A program made the position numbers and the translations under genes. Positions 57,554 through 64,000 of a stretch of 64,000 bases of DNA are shown here, one piece after another (positions within the stretch are counted from its first letter, which is position 1; the number at the start of each line of letters is the position of its first letter). The notes beneath the pieces were generated by a model. That model ran no database searches. It saw only the letters and a program-made list of their open reading frames with translations, and was not told the origin of the DNA. The stretch comes from a candidate division WOR-3 bacterium (GTDB taxonomy: Bacteria; SDB-A): NCBI GenBank assembly GCA_016934535.1, contig JAFGSQ010000016.1:72216-136215 (forward strand). Direction: 5' to 3'.

Positions 57554-57867
57554 AAGACATGAAAATAATCTGCAGGTGTCAGGACGTCACTGAGCAGGAA
57601 ATAGTAGACGCGATAAGAAAGTACAACCTCACAAGCGTTGACGAAGTGAAAAGACTTACGAGAGCCGGTATGGGGCATTGCCAGGGCAAAACCTGCAGAA
57701 AACTCGTAGAACAGATATTGTTTAGGGAAAACGGCTTTTTATCCGATGAAGACACCTGGTCCATCTCGAGACCTCCTGTCAAAAGCATTCCCGTTAAGTT
57801 CCTCGCGGAATCGGAAGAGCCGTTTGACGCCGTTGTGGCGAGAGGAAGAGGAGGCCAGCATGGCTGA
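57550..57867 (+). CDS. BFD-like [2Fe-2S] small subunit
   Basis: A 105-residue protein with a bacterioferritin-associated-ferredoxin-like domain: ICRCQDVTEQEIVDAIRKYN (CxC) and AGMGHCQGKTCRKLVEQIL (C-x4-C), the four ligands of a [2Fe-2S] centre as in the small C-terminal part of NirB, GltD-like and Hcn/PDH proteins. The last 30 residues are an Arg/Gly-rich tail. ATGA overlap at 57550 and its end overlaps the next gene by 8 bases. Confidence 0.85.
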   Translation: MKDMKIICRCQDVTEQEIVDAIRKYNLTSVDEVKRLTRAGMGHCQGKTCRKLVEQILFRENGFLSDEDTWSISRPPVKSIPVKFLAESEEPFDAVVARGRGGQHG

Positions 57868-59014
57868 TTTTCCGAAAACGGCCGACTGCGTCATAATCGG
57901 CGGAGGAATAATAGGCGCTTCCATTGCCTACGAACTCTCAAAAAAGAACATCAAAAATATAGTCGTCGTGGAAAAAAACACTGTCGGATCCGGAAGCACT
58001 GGAAGATGCGGCGGAGGAATAAGGGCTCAGTGGTCCACGCCGGAAAATGTCAAACTGGCGATGGCATCCGTGAAAAGATTCAGAGAACTCGAAGAAGAAC
58101 TCGCCTCGGTCACCGAATACGAAGAAGGCGGTTATCTGATACTCGCTCACTCCGACACCGAAATGAATCAGTTCAGGGAAAACGTCCTGATGCAGAAAAA
58201 ACACGGCCTCGAGGTCGAAATCCTCACTGCCGAAGAAACAAAAAAAATAGTCCCTCTCATCAACACGGAAAAAATAACAGGCGCCACGTGGTGTTCGACG
58301 GACGGATCGATAAATCCTTTTCTTATAAATTTTGCGTACATGAAAAATGCCATGGACAAAGGGGTTTCACTTTTCACAAGAACCGAGGTTCTGTCGATTA
58401 AAACCGGCGATTCAAAGATAACCGGAGTCTCCACCACGAGAGGTGAAATATCCTCTCCCGTTGTCGTCAACGCCGCCGGAGGATATGCCGGATTCGTCGG
58501 ATCCACAGCCGGACTCAACTTGCCTCTGACTCCACACAGACATGAAATTCTTGCCACGGAACAGGTCAACCGATTTTTCAGAAACATGATAATGTCTTTC
58601 GAATACAACATATATTTCAGGCAGGTCAAGGACGGCGGCATCGTCGGCGGACAAACAAATCCCGGAGAAAAACCCGGAACCGAAGTCAATTCCGGCATCG
58701 CTTTCCTCAAAGAGATGTCCGTTAAACTCAATCATTTCATTCCGGCGCTGGGAAACGTCAAAATTCTCAGGCAATGGGCCGGACTTTACTGCATGAGCCC
58801 TGATGCACAACCGATACTCGGCGAAATCAGCGGTCTCGCCGGTTATTTTCACGCCTGCGGTTTCTCAGGACACGGATTGATGCTCGCTCCGAGAGTCTCG
58901 GTTCTAATGGCAAACACGATAACGGACCCTTCTTTCTCGGACCCCGATCTTGAAAGACTCGGAATTGACAGGTTCGAGAAGGGAATCGTCGCTCATGAAA
59001 AGTCGGTGGTATGA
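57860..59014 (+). CDS. DAO-family FAD-dependent amine/amino-acid dehydrogenase subunit (HcnC/PdhB-like)
   Basis: A 384-residue protein of the D-amino acid oxidase/glycine oxidase family: DCVIIGGGIIGASIAYELSK (FAD, residue 9 on), GSGSTGRCGGGIRAQWSTPE, VVNAAGGYAGFVG, and the C-terminal QWAGLYCMSPDAQPILGE and YFHACGFSGHGLMLAPRV. The ATG at 57860 (GAGGAAGAGGAGG upstream) is the true start. It is the likely substrate-oxidising subunit: proline, glycine, sarcosine or a related amine. Followed by rbfA with an ATGA overlap. Confidence 0.88.
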   Translation: MADFPKTADCVIIGGGIIGASIAYELSKKNIKNIVVVEKNTVGSGSTGRCGGGIRAQWSTPENVKLAMASVKRFRELEEELASVTEYEEGGYLILAHSDTEMNQFRENVLMQKKHGLEVEILTAEETKKIVPLINTEKITGATWCSTDGSINPFLINFAYMKNAMDKGVSLFTRTEVLSIKTGDSKITGVSTTRGEISSPVVVNAAGGYAGFVGSTAGLNLPLTPHRHEILATEQVNRFFRNMIMSFEYNIYFRQVKDGGIVGGQTNPGEKPGTEVNSGIAFLKEMSVKLNHFIPALGNVKILRQWAGLYCMSPDAQPILGEISGLAGYFHACGFSGHGLMLAPRVSVLMANTITDPSFSDPDLERLGIDRFEKGIVAHEKSVV

Positions 59015-59361
59015 GAGAGACACACAGAAAGAAAAAAGTTGAGGAAACGATAGCCAAGGAAATAGCCAAAATCCTTAATTCATTCACCAGAAAAAACAAT
59101 CTGTCCATGTCCACAGTTACGGGAGTTCTCGTTGACTCCGCTTTGCAAAATGCGAAAATCAGAGTGAGCGTCTTCGGCTCCACTGACGAACAGGCGAAAA
59201 CTGTCGAATCTCTCAACGCGAATAAAAAAACGCTTAGATACCTTCTCGCCCAGAATATCAGGATCAAATACATGCCGGACATCCATTTTATTCAAGATCA
59301 AAGCAGGGAGATAATTGAAAAAATCGAATCATTGATGAAAGAAGAAAACGATGACAATTGA
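59011..59361 (+). CDS. rbfA: Ribosome-binding factor A
   Basis: A 116-residue KH-like protein needed for 16S rRNA maturation and cold growth. Blocks: KVEETIAKEIAKILNSF, MSTVTGVLVDSALQNAKIRV, LNANKKTLRYLLAQNIRI and IKYMPDIHFIQDQS. Normal length. ATGA overlap with the DAO gene and 11-base overlap with nrnA; the link to nrnA (DHH protein) is common. Confidence 0.93.
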   Translation: MRETHRKKKVEETIAKEIAKILNSFTRKNNLSMSTVTGVLVDSALQNAKIRVSVFGSTDEQAKTVESLNANKKTLRYLLAQNIRIKYMPDIHFIQDQSREIIEKIESLMKEENDDN

Positions 59362-60304
59362 AAAAGTTTCTGACAAGCCCTCTTTTTTCGAAGGAACCGA
59401 TCTCACTTCAATAAAATCAGCCGACGTTTACACGCACTCTTCACCCGACGGTGACGCAATAGGTTCAGCTCTGGCCATGCAAAGCATTTTCGAAAGCATC
59501 GGCATTAAAACAAGAGTGTTCTGCGAAGGACCTTTCCCAAGGAAATACTCTTTTTTACCTGTAGTGAGATTTCATAAAAAGTTCCCGGAAATTTTTTCCG
59601 AATCGGCGTTTTTCGTAGACTGCGGAGACGTAAAAAGACTGGGAAACACTTTTTCAGACATTCTTAAATATTATAGTTTAAAGATAAACATAGACCATCA
59701 TGTCGACAATAAACTTTTCGGGGACATAAACATAGTTGACCCTAACGCTTCTTCAACGGCCGAATTGATAGCGAGCGTGATAGGAACAAACAGTATTGAT
59801 CTTCAGACGGCAGAATACCTTTACATCGGTATACTCTCCGACACTTACGGTTTTTCAACTTCCAGCGTGTCTTCGAAAACTTTTATGATCGCTTCCTCCC
59901 TCATAGAAAAGGGAATAAATTCGAACAGGATATGGAAAGAGATTTTCAGACTGCCCTCCGACACTCTGCTTTTTTACGCCGAGGTTCTCAGAACTTCGGA
60001 AACAGACAACGACATTATTTACTGTAAAGTGACCAAAGACCTGATGGATGATTACTCGGTTTCTGAAGAAGACACGGAAGGATTGGCCAATTATCTTCTA
60101 CAGCTTAAAGACATAGACACAGTAGTTCTTTTAAGGGAGAGAAACGGTTCCACGAGACTCAGTTTCAGATCTTCCGGAAACAAAGACGTCGGCGAACTGT
60201 CGAGAAAACTCGGCGGCGGCGGTCACAAACTCGCTTCCGGAGCGATAATAGAACATGATTTAACGCGAGCTCTTTCAATAGTAAAAAACACGCTCAAAGT
60301 CTGA
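59351..60304 (+). CDS. nrnA: DHH-family phosphoesterase (NrnA-like oligoribonuclease/pAp phosphatase)
   Basis: A 317-residue enzyme that degrades short RNA oligonucleotides and 3'-phosphoadenosine 5'-phosphate. Metal-binding motifs: YTHSSPDGDAIGSALAM, FVDCGD, NIDHHVDNKLFGDINIVDPN (DHH), and the DHHA1 motif GGGGHKLASGAII near the C-terminus. Usual length; next to rbfA as in many bacteria. Confidence 0.93.
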   Translation: MTIEKVSDKPSFFEGTDLTSIKSADVYTHSSPDGDAIGSALAMQSIFESIGIKTRVFCEGPFPRKYSFLPVVRFHKKFPEIFSESAFFVDCGDVKRLGNTFSDILKYYSLKINIDHHVDNKLFGDINIVDPNASSTAELIASVIGTNSIDLQTAEYLYIGILSDTYGFSTSSVSSKTFMIASSLIEKGINSNRIWKEIFRLPSDTLLFYAEVLRTSETDNDIIYCKVTKDLMDDYSVSEEDTEGLANYLLQLKDIDTVVLLRERNGSTRLSFRSSGNKDVGELSRKLGGGGHKLASGAIIEHDLTRALSIVKNTLKV

Positions 60305-60323
60305 CGAAATTCAAGGAGGAAAC

Positions 60324-61133
60324 ATGAACACCTTAGGTATAGTACTGTCAACTTCCGTTGTAGGAGCACTCGGACTCTGCTTTGGCATTGTCCTCAGCGC
60401 AGCCGCAAAAAAATTCAAAGTGGAAACAGACCCCAGAGTGGAACAGATTCTAAAACTCCTCCCGGGAGCCAATTGCGGTGCCTGCGGCGCTCCGGGATGC
60501 TCGGCTTACGCCAAGGGAGTTGTCGAAGGCAAATATCAACCTTCCGGATGCATACCCGGAGCCGGGGTTACAGCGGAAAAAATCGCAAAGATTCTCGGGG
60601 TCAACGCTGAGACGGAAACCAAAAAAACAGCTTTCCTTCTCTGCGGAGGCGACAGGGAACAATCTCCCGACATAGGAAAATACCAGGGCTTCATGACGTG
60701 CAGAGCGGCAAATCTCGTCATTGCCGGGATGAAATCGTGTGTTTACGGGTGTATAGGTTTCGGCGACTGCGTGTCGGTTTGCCCTTTCAACGCAATCAAA
60801 ATGGGAGCAAAGGGCTTGCCTGAAATTGACGCGGAAAAATGCACGGGTTGCGGAAAATGCGTCGAAGCATGCCCGAAAGGCGTTCTGAAACTTTTCGAAT
60901 CAACTGTCCCAATAGTAATAAGATGCTCTAATCCGGAAAAGCTCAAAAATGTAAAAGATGTCTGCAAAGTCGGTTGCATCGCCTGTTCACTCTGTGTAAG
61001 GAAATCTCCCGAAAATTCACTCGAGATGAACGCCAATCTGCCCCGACTAAGGGTAAATTACCCAACAGACAAATCTCTCTGGCTTGAAGCGATAAAAGCA
61101 TGTCCCTCAAAATGCATCACTGAGGGCGTATAA
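60324..61133 (+). CDS. rnfB: RnfB-like iron-sulfur protein
   Basis: A 269-residue ferredoxin-like protein with an N-terminal hydrophobic helix (TLGIVLSTSVVGALGLCFGI), the RnfB cluster motif GANCGACGAPGCSAYAKGVV with a later GC, and then 4Fe-4S motifs CVYGCIGFGDCVSVCPF and CTGCGKCVEACPKGV, plus a degenerate third unit CIACSLCVRKSPEN where the last Cys is Ser (RKSP for KxCP). RnfB is the ferredoxin-binding subunit of the Rnf ion-pumping complex; no rnfACDGE genes are in the window. AAGGAGG ribosome site. Confidence 0.86.
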   Translation: MNTLGIVLSTSVVGALGLCFGIVLSAAAKKFKVETDPRVEQILKLLPGANCGACGAPGCSAYAKGVVEGKYQPSGCIPGAGVTAEKIAKILGVNAETETKKTAFLLCGGDREQSPDIGKYQGFMTCRAANLVIAGMKSCVYGCIGFGDCVSVCPFNAIKMGAKGLPEIDAEKCTGCGKCVEACPKGVLKLFESTVPIVIRCSNPEKLKNVKDVCKVGCIACSLCVRKSPENSLEMNANLPRLRVNYPTDKSLWLEAIKACPSKCITEGV

Positions 61134-61134
61134 T

Positions 61135-61920
61135 ATGTTCAGATTATTGTTGGACCTGGGACCATTTAAAATATACAGTTACGGTTTCTTGCAGTTCCTC
61201 GCTTTCCTGGCCGGTATACTTCTTGCGACAAAGCGTGCCAAAAAACGCGGTGTGGACACTAACGTGGTTTACGATCTCGCGTTCTGGATACTTGTCGGCG
61301 GAATACTGGGGGGAAGATTGTGGTACGTGTTAGAGCATTTCGGATACTTCAGAGAAAACTTCTGGGAAGTTTTACAGGTTTGGCACGGTGGGATGGTAAT
61401 ATACGGCGGTTTGTTCCTGGGTTTTCTGACCGGTTTTATTTACATCAAAAAAAATAAACTCGGTTTCTTAAAAATAGCCGACATAGTTTCGCCCTCGATC
61501 ACACTAGGACTTTTCATTGGCAGAATAGGCTGTTTTATGAACGGCTGCTGTTACGGAGTGGAAAGCGACAGATTCGGCATTCTCTTTCATGACTATTCAA
61601 ATTGCAATCTGATACCAGATGCGCCCGTTGGAACCAAAGTTATCCCGACACAGCTCATCATGTCTGCTTCCGCTCTCTTTCTTACTTTTTTCCTTCTTCT
61701 GATAGATAAAAGGAATAAAATTGTTGGAGCCGTTTTTTCCTGGCTCATGATTTTGTACGGCGTTCACAGGTTTTCAATAGATTTTCTGAGACACTACGAA
61801 GGATCGGCTCTGATTTTCAGACATCTCAGCCTTTCACAGGTGTTCAGCCTGCTTCTTGTCCTTACCGGCACTGTCTTTCTGTTTTTTCTAAACTCCAAAA
61901 ACAAAAAAACGGCACCTTGA
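61135..61920 (+). CDS. lgt: Prolipoprotein diacylglyceryl transferase
   Basis: A 261-residue membrane enzyme that attaches diacylglycerol to lipobox Cys, needed for the many lipoproteins of this window. Seven hydrophobic segments; Lgt signature GRIGCFMNGCCYG near residue 131 with VWHGGMVIYGG before it. Normal length. The ATG follows the rnfB stop by one base. Confidence 0.96.
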   Translation: MFRLLLDLGPFKIYSYGFLQFLAFLAGILLATKRAKKRGVDTNVVYDLAFWILVGGILGGRLWYVLEHFGYFRENFWEVLQVWHGGMVIYGGLFLGFLTGFIYIKKNKLGFLKIADIVSPSITLGLFIGRIGCFMNGCCYGVESDRFGILFHDYSNCNLIPDAPVGTKVIPTQLIMSASALFLTFFLLLIDKRNKIVGAVFSWLMILYGVHRFSIDFLRHYEGSALIFRHLSLSQVFSLLLVLTGTVFLFFLNSKNKKTAP

Positions 61921-62357
61921 ACTACATTGACGCAGTAATAATCACGGCCGTGGCCGCAGCTTTTGTCACTGGGGCGGTTCTTGGAATAGTCAGGCTTGTT
62001 TTTTATCTCCTGGGTCTTCTTTTAGGAGCCATTGCCGCTTCGTATGTGGAGGCTTCCCTGCCATACAGCCCATGGGTGGTTCGTATTGTTTCAATTTCCG
62101 TCTGGATCCTTGTCAGTTTTTCCAGCGGTGCCCTGGGATGGATGCTTCAGAAAAAACTCAGGAACTTCGGCGTCTCATTTCTGGACAGGCTGTGGGGATC
62201 GTTGTTTTCAATAATTTCAGTATCTTTTGCTCTCACTGTCGTTTTATTGTACGTAAAATCAATATATCCGCCTGCGTCAGTTGTCATTGACAATTCATTC
62301 GCGGCGGATTTTCTTTTTTCCTCCACTCGATCAGTATTTTCAAGTTTTAACAGGTAG
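61917..62357 (+). CDS. cvpA: CvpA-family membrane protein
   Basis: A 146-residue protein with four hydrophobic segments and CvpA-like start NYIDAVIITAVAAAFVTGAV LGIVR, then FLDRLWGSLFSIISVSFALT. CvpA affects colicin V production and bile resistance in enterics. TTG is the only start (MNYIDAV) and overlaps the lgt stop as TTGA (61917-61920), implying coupling. Before htpG there is a 147-base gap with an imperfect inverted repeat (62360-62402). Confidence 0.8.
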   Translation: MNYIDAVIITAVAAAFVTGAVLGIVRLVFYLLGLLLGAIAASYVEASLPYSPWVVRIVSISVWILVSFSSGALGWMLQKKLRNFGVSFLDRLWGSLFSIISVSFALTVVLLYVKSIYPPASVVIDNSFAADFLFSSTRSVFSSFNR

Positions 62358-62504
62358 ATTTGAAAACCAGTATTTAATTTTCCGGACCACTGGCGTTTCA
62401 AGAATATTAATTTGCACGGATTGATTTTTTGTCTTTCGATTCACGCCCCTCTTGTCATTTTTCCGGTCTTGAATATATTTCAATAATATAAAGGAGGCGA
62501 TTAA

Positions 62505-64000
62505 ATGCAGAGACAGGATTTCAGAACCGAGACAAAAAAACTTCTGGACATAGTCATACACTCGCTCTATTCGAAAAAAGAGATTTTTTTAAGAGAACTT
62601 ATATCGAATTCATCCGACGCCATAAACAGACTGAGGTTCCTGGCTCTCACTGAAGACAATGTTCTTAAAACTCAGGATTCTTTTACAATTGAGATAATTC
62701 CAGACAAAAACAACAACACTCTCACTGTAAAAGACAACGGTATAGGAATGACAAAATCTGAAATTGACGAAAATCTCGGTACTATTGCCCGTTCAGGAAC
62801 CAGAAGCTATTTGGAAAATCTTTCCAAAAACGATCTGAAAAGCCTTCCGGATCTTATAGGCCAGTTCGGAGTCGGTTTTTACAGCGCGTTTATGGTCGCA
62901 AAAAAAATTGAAGTGAAAAGCAAGAGCTATAAGCCTGATGAACCTGCCGTATTATGGACTTCGGAAGTAAATGATTACACTTACGAAATCACAGACTGCG
63001 ACAAAAACGACAGGGGAACCGAGATCGTTCTTCATCTTAATAAGGAAGAAACCGATTTTCTCGAAGATTGGAAAATCACAGAAACAGTCAAAAGATTTTC
63101 GGATTTCGTCGATTATCCCATAATGCTTTTCACAGGTAAAGAAAAGAAACAGGTGAACTCTCAAAAAGCTCTGTGGCAGTACAAAAAAGACGAAATTACC
63201 CCCAACGAATACTCTGAATTTTATAAATCGATTTCCTTGGATTTCAACGAGCCCCTTTCCGTTATTCACTATAAAGCCGAAGGAAAACAGGAGTTTACCG
63301 CCCTGGCTTTCATTCCGTCAGAACGCCCGGCCATTTCATTTTTTGACGACATAAAATCCGGAATGAGCCTATACGTAAACAGGATCCTCATTCTTTCTCA
63401 CAGCGAGGAAATTCTGCCTCACTACCTTCGGTTTGTGTCAGGTGTAATTGACAGCACCGATCTGCCTTTGAACATTTCCAGAGAACTGCTTCAGGAAAAC
63501 AGAAAACTGATGCAGATCAAACAGAACATCGCAAAAAAAATACTCTCAGAGCTCGAAAAAGTAAAAAATGACAAAAGAGACGCGTACTTAAAGTTCTTTA
63601 TCAGCTACGGACAATATCTGAAAGAGGGTGCGCTGTCAGATATTTCGAACAGGGAAAAACTTCTGGAACTCATGCTTTTTTCGACTTCTTCGACCGGTGA
63701 AGGCAAATTCAGAGATCTTGGTGATTATGTCTCATCCATGCCTGAAGGTCAGAGTGAGATATATTATCTCGTCGCAGAATCCGAGGATTTAGCAAGAAAA
63801 TCACCGTCTCAGGAGATGTTAAAATCCAAAGGTTTTGAGATTCTCTATTTTCTTCCGGGAATTGACGAGATACTTGTCCAGAGTATTGGAAAATATAAAG
63901 ATCACAGTTTTGTTTCAGTTTCCGAAGAGACTACGACCCGGAATGAAACTGTCAGCCCTGAAGAAATCGATCGTTTCAAAGGGCTTCTCGAGTTCATCAA
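62505..64000 (+). CDS. htpG: Hsp90-family chaperone HtpG (3' end outside window)
   Basis: About 498 codons of an Hsp90 protein that continues past the window end. ATP-site blocks are visible: EIFLRELISNSSDAINRLRF, TVKDNGIGMTKSEIDENLGT, and IGQFGVGFYSAFMVAKKIEV; the middle domain follows (ISFFDDIKSGMSLYVNRILI, LPHYLRFVSGVIDSTDLPLN). About 130 C-terminal residues of a typical 630 are missing. AAGGAGG ribosome site (62491-62497). No CIRCE or HrcA-like element is seen upstream. Confidence 0.95.
   Translation, partial: MQRQDFRTETKKLLDIVIHSLYSKKEIFLRELISNSSDAINRLRFLALTEDNVLKTQDSFTIEIIPDKNNNTLTVKDNGIGMTKSEIDENLGTIARSGTRSYLENLSKNDLKSLPDLIGQFGVGFYSAFMVAKKIEVKSKSYKPDEPAVLWTSEVNDYTYEITDCDKNDRGTEIVLHLNKEETDFLEDWKITETVKRFSDFVDYPIMLFTGKEKKQVNSQKALWQYKKDEITPNEYSEFYKSISLDFNEPLSVIHYKAEGKQEFTALAFIPSERPAISFFDDIKSGMSLYVNRILILSHSEEILPHYLRFVSGVIDSTDLPLNISRELLQENRKLMQIKQNIAKKILSELEKVKNDKRDAYLKFFISYGQYLKEGALSDISNREKLLELMLFSTSSTGEGKFRDLGDYVSSMPEGQSEIYYLVAESEDLARKSPSQEMLKSKGFEILYFLPGIDEILVQSIGKYKDHSFVSVSEETTTRNETVSPEEIDRFKGLLEFI

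Noticed and set aside
62360-62402. Imperfect inverted repeat after cvpA (TTGAAA..CCAGT / ACTGG..TTTCAA)
   Set aside because: Stem is interrupted and not followed by a T run, so it is not called as a terminator; a weak regulatory role remains possible.
1-64000. Mobile element, prophage, CRISPR or toxin-antitoxin system
   Set aside because: No transposase, integrase, phage structural, Cas or toxin-antitoxin motifs and no direct-repeat arrays were seen; nearly all genes have ordinary chromosomal functions.

Overview
The window is a gene-dense, almost entirely chromosomal stretch from a Gram-negative-type (double-membrane) bacterium. The evidence for an outer membrane is a complete Tol-Pal set (tolQ, tolR, tolA-like, tolB, pal, cpoB-like), two ADP-heptose genes for lipopolysaccharide core (rfaE1 and rfaE2 as separate genes), many lipobox proteins with lgt, and a secreted protein ending in a type IX secretion (Por/T9SS type A) sorting domain. 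The mix of T9SS tail, alternative GlmU, stand-alone lysine-ketoglutarate-reductase-like protein, DUF2723 glycosyltransferase and uncharacterised lipoproteins suggests an uncultured lineage near the FCB group or candidate phyla such as WOR-3. That placement is inference; no 16S gene is present. I see no insertion sequence, prophage, CRISPR array or toxin-antitoxin pair.

Layout. 1-5.8 kb: periplasmic-binding-type lipoprotein, DUF1858 protein, nth, PflA-like radical SAM protein, xth. 5.3-9.4 kb (minus): folB, deoxynucleoside-kinase-like gene, panC, panD, short GlmU-like uridylyltransferase, LytR_C-type lipoprotein, small lipoprotein. 9.5-19.5 kb (plus): ruvX, mltG, nnr, a GT51 transglycosylase with a long AsmA-like N-terminal part, tRNA-Phe (minus), a lipoprotein, dacB, an alternative GlmU, PAP2 phosphatase and UbiA prenyltransferase; this is mostly an envelope-building block. 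19.5-23.1 kb (minus): three uncharacterised lipoproteins ending at a strong terminator. 23.3-26 kb (plus): GT2 and DUF2723 glycosyltransferases. 26-28.2 kb (minus): rpsT, rluB-type gene, CofE-like gene, scpB. 28.4 kb: small secreted protein behind a sigma-54-like promoter. 28.9-44.4 kb (minus): long colinear block murA, mscS, add, cpoB, pal, tolB, tolA, tolR, tolQ, trpS, rlmN, rhodanese, secreted peptidylarginine-deiminase-like protein, recD2, dapB, HAD-like protein. 44.7-45.8 kb: two small secreted proteins. 46-50.5 kb (plus): tRNA-Val, thrS, infC, rpmI, rplT, lipoprotein, zapB-like, zapA. 50.5-54 kb (minus): murI, smpB, yhbY, LKR-like protein, TPR-SH3 protein. 54.2-64 kb (plus): rfaE1, rfaE2, a five-gene Fe-S/flavoprotein amine-dehydrogenase cluster, rbfA, nrnA, rnfB, lgt, cvpA, and htpG running off the end.

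The most notable points are: the five-gene HcnABC/dye-linked proline-dehydrogenase-like redox cluster; the exported PPAD-like protein with all expected catalytic residues; MurA with Asp in place of the fosfomycin-target Cys; GlmU activity apparently divided between two genes; infC with no usable ATG/GTG/TTG at its conserved start; a sigma-54-like promoter before a small secreted acidic protein; five candidate leaderless start sites where a -10 box lies 5-7 nt before the start codon; and repeated use of TTGA as a stop/start junction. All calls come from reading translated sequence; no searches were run.
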